DNA from: Flavobacteriaceae bacterium
GTDB taxonomy: Bacteria > Bacteroidota > Bacteroidia > Flavobacteriales > Flavobacteriaceae
Reading direction: 5' to 3'
DNA: 50,324 nt
NCBI GenBank assembly: GCA_947377425.1
Contig: CANCFZ010000001.1
Span: 1 to 50,324 of the forward strand
This document shows positions 8,563 through 17,707 of the stretch, in pieces. The notes below the pieces were generated by a model that was not told where the DNA came from, searched no databases, and was given only the letters and a program-made list of their open reading frames with translations. The translations under genes were made by a program, and so were the position numbers. Position 1 is the first letter of the stretch. Every line of letters starts with the position of its first letter.

Positions 8563-10860
8563 CTACTTTTTTACGTCAAAATTCTTAATTCGTTTCGATT
8601 TTTCTTGTGCATCGACCACAGCAACAGCAGCCATATTTACCATTTCTTCAACGCTTGCTCCTAGTTGAAAAATGTGAACTGGTTTGTCCATTCCGAGCAT
8701 GATTGGTCCAATTGAATCTACTTTGTACAATTCTTTCAATAGCTTGTAGGTTATATTTGCCGATTCTAAATTTGGAAAAATTAAGGTATTTACTTTTTTT
8801 CCTGCCAATTTAGAAAACGGAAATTTGGCTTTGAGCATTTCTGGATTTAAAGCAAAATCTGCTTGAATTTCACCATCAACAATCAAATCAGGATAATAAT
8901 GATGTAAGTAAGCTACTGCTTCACGAACTTTATTGGCGCTTTCATGTGATGAAGATCCAAAATTAGAAAATGAAACCATTGCAATTACAGGCTCCATTCC
9001 AAACATACGAACTGTTTTTTCGGTCATCAAAGCAATTTTTGCTAAATCATCTGCTGATGGATCAGGATTTATTGCAGTATCTGACAAAAACATTGGTCCG
9101 CGATTGGTCATCATCATGTTAGTAGTTGCAATTAATGAAATTCCTGGTGCTTTACCAATCAACTGCATTAAAGGCTTTACAACCGTTGGATAACTCCTAG
9201 AATAACCCGACAACATTGCATCTGCATCACCTTGATTGACCATCATTGCGGCAAAATAATTGCGTTCGCGCATCCATTTTTGAGCATCAAGCAACGATAT
9301 TCCTCTTCGGTTTCTTTCTTTCCAATAGATATCGGCGTATTCTAGCCTGCGTTTGTCTTCTTCTTTGGTTTTTGGATCAAAAATTGGCACATCGGCATCA
9401 AAACCAATTTCTTCTTTTAGTTCCAAAATATCTTCTTTTCGTCCTAACAAAATTGGATAACCAATACCTTCTTCATAAACAATTTGAGCTGCTTTAAGTA
9501 CATCCAATTGATCAGCTTCTGCAAAAACAATACGTTTTGGATCGGTTTTAGCACGATTGGTTAATAATCTAACCATTTTGTTATCAGAACCCATTCGTTC
9601 TAATAATTCTTCTTCATATTTTTCCCAATCGGTTATTGGATGTAAAGCTACGCCACTATCCATTGCTGCTTTTGCAACAGCTGGAGCAACCATAGTTATC
9701 AATCTTGGGTCAAATGGTTTTGGGATTATATAATCTCTACCAAAATTCAATCTGGTTTCACCATAGGCAATATTCACTTGCTCAGGAACAGATTCTTTTG
9801 CTAGTGCAGCCAAAGCTCGAACGGCAGCCATTTTCATAGCTTCGTTGATTTTAGTAGCTCTAACATCTAATGCGCCACGAAAAATATAAGGAAAACCTAA
9901 AACATTATTGACTTGATTAGGATGGTCAGACCGACCAGTTGCCATGATAATATCTTTTCTAGTAGCTATTGCCACATTGTAATCAATCTCTGGAGTAGGA
10001 TTTGCCATAGCAAAAACAATTGGGTCTTTTGCCATACCAAGCAGCATTTGTGAAGTAAGAATATTACCTGCTGAGAGTCCTAAAAAAACATCGGCATTTA
10101 CTAATGCTTCTTGCAAGTTCATTTCTTTTTTGCCAAATGTGTATCTCTTTTGTAATTCAGATAAATCGGTTCTATCACTAGATAAGACACCGTCTTTGTC
10201 AAACATTATAATGTTTTTTGGTTGAACACCAAGTAAAACATATAAGTTAGCACAAGCTAAAGCAGCCGAACCAGCACCAGAGACTACTAGTTTTACTTCT
10301 TCTATATTTTTATTTGCTAATTCTAAAGCATTTAACAAAGCGGCAGATGAAATGATTGCTGTTCCGTGTTGGTCATCATGCATTACTGGAATATTCAACT
10401 CTTCTACAAGACGTCTTTCAATTTCAAATGACTCTGGCGCTTTAATATCTTCTAGATTTATTCCTCCAAAAGTGGGAGCAATATTTTTTACAGTAGCAAT
10501 AAATTCTTCAATATCTTTTGTGCCTACTTCAATGTCAAAAACATCAATATCGGCAAAGATTTTGAACAACAATGCCTTTCCTTCCATTACTGGCTTTGAA
10601 GCTTCTGGGCCAATGTCACCGAGTCCTAATACTGCTGTACCATTGGAAATTACAGCAACAAGATTTCCTTTTGAAGTATATTTATAAACGTTGTTTACGT
10701 CTTTTGCAATCTCTAAACAAGGTTCGGCAACACCTGGTGAATACGCCAACGATAAATCTCGTTGTGTAGCATATTTCTTGGTAGGAACAACTTTTATTTT
10801 ACCTGGAGTAGGTTTGGCATGATATAAAAGTGCTTCTCTACGTTTATTGTCTTTGTGCAT
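8563..10860 (-). CDS. maeB: NADP-dependent malic enzyme with C-terminal phosphotransacetylase-like domain
   Basis: Malic enzyme oxidatively decarboxylates malate to pyruvate, supplying NADPH and linking the TCA cycle to pyruvate. The 765 residues match the long MaeB class. The catalytic part covers about residues 1-420, with the malic signature around SNGTAVLGLGDIGPEASKPV, metal/substrate loops GGINLEDIKAPE and HDDQHGTA, and a nucleotide-binding GAGSAA. Residues of about 430-765 form a phosphate acetyl/butyryltransferase-like domain (for example SDTAINPDPSADDLA), regulatory in characterised relatives. It stands alone between ruvA and the sugar operon, with its own -7 box at 10886-10893. Confidence 0.95.
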   Translation of the reverse strand: MHKDNKRREALLYHAKPTPGKIKVVPTKKYATQRDLSLAYSPGVAEPCLEIAKDVNNVYKYTSKGNLVAVISNGTAVLGLGDIGPEASKPVMEGKALLFKIFADIDVFDIEVGTKDIEEFIATVKNIAPTFGGINLEDIKAPESFEIERRLVEELNIPVMHDDQHGTAIISSAALLNALELANKNIEEVKLVVSGAGSAALACANLYVLLGVQPKNIIMFDKDGVLSSDRTDLSELQKRYTFGKKEMNLQEALVNADVFLGLSAGNILTSQMLLGMAKDPIVFAMANPTPEIDYNVAIATRKDIIMATGRSDHPNQVNNVLGFPYIFRGALDVRATKINEAMKMAAVRALAALAKESVPEQVNIAYGETRLNFGRDYIIPKPFDPRLITMVAPAVAKAAMDSGVALHPITDWEKYEEELLERMGSDNKMVRLLTNRAKTDPKRIVFAEADQLDVLKAAQIVYEEGIGYPILLGRKEDILELKEEIGFDADVPIFDPKTKEEDKRRLEYADIYWKERNRRGISLLDAQKWMRERNYFAAMMVNQGDADAMLSGYSRSYPTVVKPLMQLIGKAPGISLIATTNMMMTNRGPMFLSDTAINPDPSADDLAKIALMTEKTVRMFGMEPVIAMVSFSNFGSSSHESANKVREAVAYLHHYYPDLIVDGEIQADFALNPEMLKAKFPFSKLAGKKVNTLIFPNLESANITYKLLKELYKVDSIGPIMLGMDKPVHIFQLGASVEEMVNMAAVAVVDAQEKSKRIKNFDVKK

Positions 10861-10885
10861 TTTATTTTCTGTTTATTCTGACTTA

Positions 10886-10893
10886 CAAAGGTA
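10886..10893 (-). promoter_or_regulatory. -7 promoter box for maeB
   Basis: The minus-strand sequence TACCTTTG is an exact TAnnTTTG match, 25 bp upstream of the maeB ATG in the 116-bp gap below the trehalase stop codon. A -33 TTG is not evident. Confidence 0.55.
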
Positions 10894-10976
10894 GAAGTAT
10901 CAGCCGAAAAAGGAAATTTTTATGCAATTTCTTTTAAAGAAAAGCATAATTTTAATTGATTTGAAACAAGCTTGAG

Positions 10977-12836
10977 TTAAACAAATAATTTTTCTGGAGA
11001 TGTTAGTTTATTTAAGTTAAGTTTTAAATCGGAATTCAATAGTTTGAATCCGTATTGAAAAGAGGCATTCATCCAACCAAAACCTTCACGGGTAATGTAT
11101 TCAAAATCGGTGCCTTGATTACCATATTCTGCAAAGACTTTATGGGAAGCACTTACAACGTCGTATTTTTCTGGAACCGTTCCGTTATAATCACAGGCAT
11201 TTTTAGTTATCATCCAGAGCCATCTATAAATTAATTCTTGTGCTTTTTCGTGATATCCATAATTCAACAATCCTTGCCAAATAATGATTTGATGTGGTGG
11301 CCAACCATTTGGGAAATCCCATTGTCGTTGCATTTGATTTTCATCTACAATAGCTAGTGCTTCTGCCGAACAACCTGCAATTCCACCAAGACAAATTAAT
11401 TTTGGAAGTGCATTCTGAATCATTTTATCGGCTTGTTCTTGTGAAGCAATATTTGCCCATAATGGAAAAAAACTAGTTGCTGATAAAAATACATTTTGAG
11501 ATTTGGCTTCAATATTGTAGTCAAAAAAGGAAGAATGTTCTTCATTCCACAGATACTTGTTTATTAATTTCTTTCTGTTTTCTGATTTTGACAACCAATA
11601 ATTTTTGTTGTGTTTTTTATTGTTAAACTCAAAATCATCTTCAAAATATACTGCTATTAAAGTTGCAAAATCTGTTTCGTATTTATACAACATAGCATTC
11701 AACTCAACCACGTTCAACGAAGCGCAAGTTGCTTCAATACGATAACTAGTATCATGACCACTTTCGCGAACACTTCTATCATGAATAAAATAAGCGTCTA
11801 ATTCGGGATTGTCAATTTTGCGTTGATAATACAGCTTTTCATATTCCGAAATAGACAAATTTATTTCATCTGCAAAAGGCTTTAAAATTTCATCATAATG
11901 TCCGGGTTCGGTTTCTGGCGGCAAGCCAATTCCTTGTGCTAAATAACGATTCAATCCATTTTTGGTTAGGCGATTTTCATCAACCATCCAAACCGTTTCA
12001 TATTCTGTAATTGCAACTTGCAACTGCTTTTTAAGCCAATTCAAATCCTTGTTAGGCATGGCGTCAAAAACCTCACGAATCATACTTGAAAAAAATGGAG
12101 GCTGCGTTCGAGTTAAATAATACGAGCGATTGGCATTTAGAATTTTGCCGTAATGCATAATTTGATACGTGAAATTTTCAACCATACTTTTTGCCAAATC
12201 CAACTTTCCGTCAATTAGCAAACCTATATTTTCAAAATAACTGTCCCAACCATACATTTCATTAAATCTTCCTCCAGGAACGACAAAAGGCAATCCTGAC
12301 GTTTTTCCTTCAATAGTTTGCAAAGCAAGTGCTAAAATTCCACCTTCATCATTGATACTACTTACATATTGAGGCGTAATGTTTTTGGGAAGTTGTACTA
12401 CTTTTAAATTAAATTTAGACGACAAATCTTGGTAATATCTAAAAGCAAAATCATCAGTAAATGGGACATATATAATAGATTTCTCCGCTTTAGATTTGGA
12501 ATCAGTTAGAATGTTTTCTAACCCTTTTTCATCCATTGTTCGGGTTAATCCATCCCAAAAATAATCTTTTATCATGCGATTAATTCTATTCGCTGGAAGT
12601 TCAAAAATTTTGTCAGCATCAATAAAATCTGAATTATTTTCTTGTGCTAGAATTAATTCTTGCAATAAATTGGATAAAAAATAAGTCCCTTCAATAGCAA
12701 TAAGATTTCTATCAGATAGCAGAATAAATTTTTTTATTCCTTTGTCTTCAATAGTAATTCTTTTGTCTTTGTCAGTATCTTCTTGTAGTAGAAGTTGCGA
12801 AAGTGTCTCGGAAATATTAAGCTTGAGTAATTGCAT
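10977..12836 (-). CDS. Cytoplasmic GH37 trehalase with EF-hand-like N-terminus
   Basis: A GH37 alpha,alpha-trehalase, expected to hydrolyse trehalose to two glucoses. Both family signatures are present: PGGRFNEMYGWDSY at residues 187-200 and QWDFPNGWPPHQ at 505-516. Asp362 in ESGHDTSYR and Glu556 in VPEKYD fit the general acid/base positions by family analogy. There is no signal peptide, so it is cytoplasmic, unlike secreted TreA enzymes. Residues 20-31 (DTDKDKRITIED) form a canonical EF-hand-like loop, as in fungal neutral trehalases. It is the last gene of the sugar operon and overlaps the upstream MFS gene by 20 bp. A related non-reducing disaccharide cannot be excluded as substrate. Confidence 0.88.
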   Translation of the reverse strand: MQLLKLNISETLSQLLLQEDTDKDKRITIEDKGIKKFILLSDRNLIAIEGTYFLSNLLQELILAQENNSDFIDADKIFELPANRINRMIKDYFWDGLTRTMDEKGLENILTDSKSKAEKSIIYVPFTDDFAFRYYQDLSSKFNLKVVQLPKNITPQYVSSINDEGGILALALQTIEGKTSGLPFVVPGGRFNEMYGWDSYFENIGLLIDGKLDLAKSMVENFTYQIMHYGKILNANRSYYLTRTQPPFFSSMIREVFDAMPNKDLNWLKKQLQVAITEYETVWMVDENRLTKNGLNRYLAQGIGLPPETEPGHYDEILKPFADEINLSISEYEKLYYQRKIDNPELDAYFIHDRSVRESGHDTSYRIEATCASLNVVELNAMLYKYETDFATLIAVYFEDDFEFNNKKHNKNYWLSKSENRKKLINKYLWNEEHSSFFDYNIEAKSQNVFLSATSFFPLWANIASQEQADKMIQNALPKLICLGGIAGCSAEALAIVDENQMQRQWDFPNGWPPHQIIIWQGLLNYGYHEKAQELIYRWLWMITKNACDYNGTVPEKYDVVSASHKVFAEYGNQGTDFEYITREGFGWMNASFQYGFKLLNSDLKLNLNKLTSPEKLFV

Positions 12837-14061
12837 TTTTTTTATTCATTTTATACAATATCCAAATTAAGATAAAAATAAATATTATTGGAATTAATGA
12901 GAAATAGAAGGCTGTTGTACCGTCAAAAGATTCGAAAACGTGACCCGTAATTATAGAGCCTGTTGTGCCACCAAGCGCAGAAAAAACGACGATTAATCCA
13001 GCCATTGAACTGTGCATATATTTGGGTAACGAAGAAAGAATCGTGGAATTTAATGTTGGGTATATTGGAGCTAAAAACAATCCCATAATTGGCAATAAAT
13101 ACAACACAAAAGGTGCATTTAACCATGTCATTTGTTGGTCATTTTCAATAACAATATTTTTGGCTAAAGGCATTACAATAATTACAATTGAAGCAACTGC
13201 AAGCAAACAAAAAGATAAAAAATAAATCCATTTTATACGTAACAAAACAAAACCCGAAAGCAATCTACCTAGAAATGTTGCACCTGCCAAAATAGAACCT
13301 GCTTGAACAGCAACACTTGTTGGAGAATGAAGAATTTCTTTATAGAATGTTGGCATCCAAGTAGAAAAACTTTGTTCAATCATTACATAAAAAAATATTG
13401 AAAGTATAAAAACGATTATTAGTGATTTTACAATCAATCCTATCATTTCTTTAAAATCTTTTTCAATTGAAGTATTTTCAATTTTGGCTTCACTCTCATC
13501 TAATTTTGAAAACAATAACAATAAAAAAGCTAGTAAAGACAAACCAGAAATTAACCAATAAATATGCAGCCATTCACGAGATTTTGAATTGGCATCGTTT
13601 ACAAAATAACTAAAAACAAATCCGCCAAGCATAACTCCCGACATAAAAATCGCTTCCAAAAAATTCATGAAACTACCATGTTCTTTTTCGTTATCGGTTA
13701 ATAATCCTATGGTTGAAAAAATAGAAACTTTGATAAGCGCAAAGGAAACTCCAATTACAAAAAACAAAAGTTTGAAATACCAAAAAGCATCTGCAAAAGG
13801 CATAATACTACTAATAATTGTTACTAATGACAAAGCAATGAGCATTGATTTTTTAAGCCCTATTTTGGGCAGAAAAGAAGCAAAAATAAAAGCCGCAATT
13901 GCAATTGGTAAATCTTTAAATCCTTCAAGAACGGAGGCACCGCTTTTAGAAACACCAAAATTAAGTTGCATTTGAAGCATGACAACTCCAACGCAGTTTA
14001 GCAATATTGCAAACACAAAATAGTTAAAAAACAAAGATAATTTTATGGTTGCATTTTTCAT
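12817..14061 (-). CDS. MFS transporter, probably sugar uptake
   Basis: A 414-residue polytopic membrane protein with about 12 hydrophobic segments and a charged central loop (around SKLDESEAKIENTSIEKDFK), typical of the major facilitator superfamily. It lies between a sugar kinase and a trehalase, with only 23 bp to the kinase and a 20-bp overlap with the trehalase. Trehalose or another disaccharide imported for the downstream enzyme is the natural inference. It is not closely similar to the other MFS gene of the operon (16184-17494), so the operon carries two distinct permeases. No substrate-defining motif was recognised. Confidence 0.82.
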   Translation of the reverse strand: MKNATIKLSLFFNYFVFAILLNCVGVVMLQMQLNFGVSKSGASVLEGFKDLPIAIAAFIFASFLPKIGLKKSMLIALSLVTIISSIMPFADAFWYFKLLFFVIGVSFALIKVSIFSTIGLLTDNEKEHGSFMNFLEAIFMSGVMLGGFVFSYFVNDANSKSREWLHIYWLISGLSLLAFLLLLFSKLDESEAKIENTSIEKDFKEMIGLIVKSLIIVFILSIFFYVMIEQSFSTWMPTFYKEILHSPTSVAVQAGSILAGATFLGRLLSGFVLLRIKWIYFLSFCLLAVASIVIIVMPLAKNIVIENDQQMTWLNAPFVLYLLPIMGLFLAPIYPTLNSTILSSLPKYMHSSMAGLIVVFSALGGTTGSIITGHVFESFDGTTAFYFSLIPIIFIFILIWILYKMNKKNAITQA

Positions 14062-14084
14062 TTAAACTAATTTATGGTTGTTTA

Positions 14085-15014
14085 TTATGCTTTTAGATAT
14101 TCTTTAAAATCAATTCCATCAGGCAATCTTCCTACATTTTGAAGTTTTAAGGACGCTAATTTTTGAGCAATTGAAATACTATCTTCTAGATTTATTTGTT
14201 GCAATTGAGCGTACAAAAACCCTGTCCAAAAGGCATCGCCTGCGCCGGTTGCATCTTTAACTTCATTAATTGGTAATGCTTCTTGAAAAAACAAACCGTG
14301 GTTTTTATCTGACAAAACTACACCATTTTTACCTTTCGTCAAACAAATTGTTGTTGCTCCAAGATTGTGAAAATAGTCAAAAATATAATCCTCCGATTTT
14401 ACTTCTGCAAACAATCTGTAACAATCATCTTCACTTAATTTTACTAATGGATCATTTGATAAATATTCTTTTATAACCTGCTTTGCTTCTTCTCTATTGG
14501 GCCAAATTCGTTCTGAAAAATTAACATCAATACTTAATTGCAATCCTAATTCTTTGGCTTTTCTGGCACGGTTTAGAATTGTTTCTCTCGCAGGATTTTT
14601 ACTTAACGCAAAACAAGTTGTGTGAAATATTTTAGCTTTTTCAAGAAGTTCGTCTGGCAATTGATGTTCTAAAATATTACAATCGGCTTCACGATATGGA
14701 ATGAAATCGGGTGTTTCGGTCGATTTTGAAACAAAAATCACTGATGTTGGTGCCGTTTCTAATTTGCTAATATAATTAGTATTTACTTCATTAGCTTTCA
14801 ATTTTCTAACTATATAATCACCTAAACCATCTTGCCCACAAGTTGCCACAATAACAGATTTTAAACCTAATCTAGATGCGTTTACCGCAACATTTGTAGG
14901 TGAGCCACCAAGAAATCTATGGTAATCTTTGGTTCTATTTATGGAAGTATTGACTTCATGTCCAATAAAATCTATTAGTACTTCTCCTATGCAAATGATG
15001 TCTATAGTTTTCAA
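14085..15014 (-). CDS. PfkB-family sugar kinase, probable fructokinase
   Basis: A ribokinase/PfkB-fold kinase of normal length (309 residues). The N-terminal signature includes GEVLIDFIG and FLGGSPTNVAVNASRLG, and the C-terminal signature is DATGAGDAFWTGF, with Asp260 of GAGD as the expected catalytic base. It phosphorylates a sugar with ATP in the cytoplasm. The neighbouring invertase-like enzyme, one base pair upstream, would release fructose from sucrose, so fructokinase is the best guess. The fold is shared with 2-keto-3-deoxygluconate and 5-dehydro-2-deoxygluconate kinases, so specificity is inferred from context only. Confidence 0.85.
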   Translation of the reverse strand: MKTIDIICIGEVLIDFIGHEVNTSINRTKDYHRFLGGSPTNVAVNASRLGLKSVIVATCGQDGLGDYIVRKLKANEVNTNYISKLETAPTSVIFVSKSTETPDFIPYREADCNILEHQLPDELLEKAKIFHTTCFALSKNPARETILNRARKAKELGLQLSIDVNFSERIWPNREEAKQVIKEYLSNDPLVKLSEDDCYRLFAEVKSEDYIFDYFHNLGATTICLTKGKNGVVLSDKNHGLFFQEALPINEVKDATGAGDAFWTGFLYAQLQQINLEDSISIAQKLASLKLQNVGRLPDGIDFKEYLKA

Positions 15015-15015
15015 A

Positions 15016-16191
15016 TTAAACTAGAATTTTAAAATTATGATATACTGATTGATGAACTAAAACCGCTGCTGCTGCACTCCAGGCACAAAAAGCAACTCCG
15101 TTTGGCTCTTGTGTATTGGTGTTAAAATTTTCGTAAAAGGAATACTCTTTTATGGCATTTGCGTGATTTATTTTTTCTAAAATCGCTATCGTTTCGTAGG
15201 TTTTAGATTTAGAATGTAATGCCAATCCGAAGAAACCATTGACCATTGACCAACTTCCACCATTGTGAAATTCGTAAGGAAAATTTCTAAATTCGTACTT
15301 GCAATTATTTTTTAGCAAATTCCAATGCTCATCAGTTTCAAAAATTGGCGGCCAAAAAGCAGGAAGTAATCCTAATTTAGTTTCTGACGCTAATGAAAGT
15401 GAGTAGTTTAGAATTTTATCTTGAGATTCGGCAGAACCAATATTTAATAAAACTACTAAAGAATTTGCGAAAGCATCGAAATTGGTTTTATAACCTGAAG
15501 GCGAAAAAGAACAAGGCATAAAATCGTTAAATTTCATTTCGTTGTAAGCGCGTTCGTGGTATTTTTCACCGTTTGAATTCGGCAAGAAATTAGTTTCTAT
15601 TTGTTTGGTTATGTTGTTGATTTTTAGAGTAATAAAATCGCTTTTAGCAAAATAATTATATGATTTTAAAGCCCAAACGCGCAACAATTGATCGTATAAA
15701 GTGTAACCATCTGTAATGTATTCGTCAGCCCAATTTCCTGATAATGGCACATATAATAAATGTTTATTATTGAATTCCCAAGCGTCTAAAAGTGCAAGAC
15801 ATTTTTCTATTTCCAAATCATATTGAGCAACAAAATCGACATCCTTTTTATAAAAAGCATATTGACAAATTCCAATAACAAACCAAGTTACGGCATCTAC
15901 TCTTCCTGCTAAACCGCCGTAACTAACCTCATTTTTATCATCTGAAATTAATACATTGGATGGAATAGTTCCAACTTGATGTTGGTTATTAGCTAACGTT
16001 TGCAATGTTTTTTTGAACGTTTCAATAAGTTTTTCGTCACCTGATGCTAATGCTGACAATCCGCAAATAACGCCATCGCGTGCCCAAACTCGTTTATAAT
16101 TGGACGTATTTTCTGCACTTGCCAAAAACCCATTTGGCGAAGCTACATCATGCAACAATTGAATTGCTTTTTGATAGGCTAAATTATTCAC
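15016..16191 (-). CDS. GH100/invertase-like (alpha/alpha)6 glycosidase, cytoplasmic
   Basis: A 391-residue soluble protein without signal peptide. Pieces such as YKRVWARDGVICGLSAL, GGLAGRVDAVTWFVIGICQY and GNWADEYITDGYTLYDQLLR resemble the blocks of alkaline/neutral invertases (GH100), where 'RD', 'GRVxxVD' and a later Asp-containing loop surround the active site. Asp in NWADEY is a candidate catalytic acid. Automated pipelines may label such proteins amylo-alpha-1,6-glucosidase. The position between a SLC45-like transporter (8-bp overlap) and a fructokinase-like gene (1-bp gap) supports sucrose cleavage to glucose and fructose. The family assignment is by eye and moderate. Confidence 0.62.
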   Translation of the reverse strand: MNNLAYQKAIQLLHDVASPNGFLASAENTSNYKRVWARDGVICGLSALASGDEKLIETFKKTLQTLANNQHQVGTIPSNVLISDDKNEVSYGGLAGRVDAVTWFVIGICQYAFYKKDVDFVAQYDLEIEKCLALLDAWEFNNKHLLYVPLSGNWADEYITDGYTLYDQLLRVWALKSYNYFAKSDFITLKINNITKQIETNFLPNSNGEKYHERAYNEMKFNDFMPCSFSPSGYKTNFDAFANSLVVLLNIGSAESQDKILNYSLSLASETKLGLLPAFWPPIFETDEHWNLLKNNCKYEFRNFPYEFHNGGSWSMVNGFFGLALHSKSKTYETIAILEKINHANAIKEYSFYENFNTNTQEPNGVAFCAWSAAAAVLVHQSVYHNFKILV

Positions 16192-17494
16192 TAATAGCTT
16201 GCTTTTTTGTTTTCATAAATAAAGTACAAATGGCGCTCAAAACTAACAAAACTCCCGCAAAAGTTATTGCCTGTCTGGGATCATTGTTTAAAAAATGTTT
16301 CATAATATATCCAAAAGTGATTGTTTGAATGAACATTGGAATTACGATCATCATGTTAATAATTCCCATATAAACACCATAACGTTCTTTAGGTATGTTA
16401 CTTACTATCATCAGATAAGGAATTCCCATCATGCTTGCCCATCCAATTCCAAAACCTGTAATGGCTGGAAACAATAGATATTTATTTTCTATATGTGGAA
16501 AAATTAAAAATCCAATCGCAGCAAAAGTCAAACAGATAAAATGAACATATTTGGCAGAATATTTTTTAGCAAAACCGACTAAGGCAAAAGCCACTAAAAA
16601 AGTTACAACATTATACCAACCGTTTACTAATCCAGTCCAACTTACAGCTTCACCATATAATTTCATGTTTTTTTCTGGAGTGGTATTCCAAACAGAAAGT
16701 GCAATGCTTTTAGATGAATTTTGCCAATAACAAAACAAGGCATACCATTGAAACAAATATACTAATGCCAATTGCCACATTACTTTGGGCATCTCTTTTA
16801 TTGCATCAAAAATATCAATAAATGGAGTGAAAACATTAATTTTTTCGGACTTCATTTTTTGTATTTCTTCTTCTGTTGGTGGAATCTCCGAAGTTGTTTT
16901 CATACTCCATAAAACGGTTGCTATTGAACAAACGGCCCCAAAAATAAATGACCCAAAAACCCAATTAGGAATTTTTCCGGTAGTTCCAATAATAATCATT
17001 GGAAAAATAAATAATGAAATGTTGGCTAATGTTTGACCCAATCCGGTAAAAAAACTTTGTGCCTGAAAACCAGTCGGCTGTTGATTTTCATCTAGTTTAT
17101 CGGCAATAAAAGCGCGATAAGGTTCCATTGCTGTGTTATTTCCAACGTCTAAAATCCAAAGCAACCCAGCTGCCATCCACAACGAACTACTAAACGGAAA
17201 AGCAAATAATGCCAAACTACACATTATAGCACCTACAAGAAAATAAGGTTTTCTTCTTCCTCCAAGTCGCGGCGACCAAGTTTTATCACTCAAGGCTCCA
17301 ATAATTGGCTGTACTAACAATCCGGTTAATGGACCTGCAAGATTTAAAAAAGGTATTTGATCTGGATGGGCACCAAGAAAGTCGTAAATAGGATTGACGG
17401 CACTTTGTTGCAAACCAAAACTATATTGAATGCCAAAAAAGCCTACATTCATATTGATGATTTGCCAGAAACTTAATTTTATTTTCATGCTCAT
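16184..17494 (-). CDS. SLC45/GPH-like MFS transporter, probable sucrose or alpha-glucoside permease
   Basis: A 436-residue protein with about 12 membrane segments. The loop SDKTWSPRLGGRRKP at residues 69-83 is the conserved loop 2-3 motif of MFS sugar carriers of the SLC45/plant sucrose-transporter type. It is the first gene of the five-gene sugar operon and overlaps the invertase-like gene by 8 bp. The start is one of two in-frame ATGs (M1 or M3). The long 213-bp upstream gap holds a -7 box at 17622-17629 and a LacI-type palindrome at 17685-17698, so this is where operon expression is probably controlled. Sucrose is inferred from neighbours; maltose-type sugars are equally possible for the family. 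Confidence 0.85.
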   Translation of the reverse strand: MSMKIKLSFWQIINMNVGFFGIQYSFGLQQSAVNPIYDFLGAHPDQIPFLNLAGPLTGLLVQPIIGALSDKTWSPRLGGRRKPYFLVGAIMCSLALFAFPFSSSLWMAAGLLWILDVGNNTAMEPYRAFIADKLDENQQPTGFQAQSFFTGLGQTLANISLFIFPMIIIGTTGKIPNWVFGSFIFGAVCSIATVLWSMKTTSEIPPTEEEIQKMKSEKINVFTPFIDIFDAIKEMPKVMWQLALVYLFQWYALFCYWQNSSKSIALSVWNTTPEKNMKLYGEAVSWTGLVNGWYNVVTFLVAFALVGFAKKYSAKYVHFICLTFAAIGFLIFPHIENKYLLFPAITGFGIGWASMMGIPYLMIVSNIPKERYGVYMGIINMMIVIPMFIQTITFGYIMKHFLNNDPRQAITFAGVLLVLSAICTLFMKTKKQAISE

Positions 17495-17621
17495 AGTTGA
17501 ATCCTATAAAAATTAAAAATAGTTTCCTCATCAACAAAGACAAGAAAACTATTAATTTTAAACAAAATATATGAAAAACTAACTTAACTATATAATGAGT
17601 TTCATATTATTTTCATATATT

Positions 17622-17629
17622 CAAATGTA
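17622..17629 (-). promoter_or_regulatory. -7 promoter box of the cytoplasmic sugar operon
   Basis: The minus-strand sequence TACATTTG matches TAnnTTTG exactly. It lies 127 bp upstream of the SLC45-like start codon and exactly 55 bp downstream of the LacI-type palindrome at 17685-17698. No -33 TTG is present at normal spacing, which suits an activator-dependent promoter. Confidence 0.5.
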
Positions 17630-17684
17630 AAGCTCTTAAGCTATATAGCAGCACTATTACTATCAAAATCGTCATGAAACGACA

Positions 17685-17698
17685 CGAAATCGTTTTCG
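17685..17698. promoter_or_regulatory. LacI-type operator upstream of the sugar operon
   Basis: CGAAATCGTTTTCG is a 14-bp palindrome with one mismatched pair and a central CG step. It differs at one base from the two perfect copies at 31294 and 33651. Central CG palindromes are characteristic of LacI/GalR-family sites. It lies between the 3' end of the GyrI-like gene and the sugar operon, 55 bp above the -7 box. Confidence 0.72.
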
Positions 17699-17707
17699 GA
17701 AATACTA

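Noticed and set aside
8538..8565. TAGCAT/ATGCTA inverted repeat overlapping the maeB stop as a terminator
   Set aside because: Six-bp stem with a long loop and no immediate T run on the minus strand.
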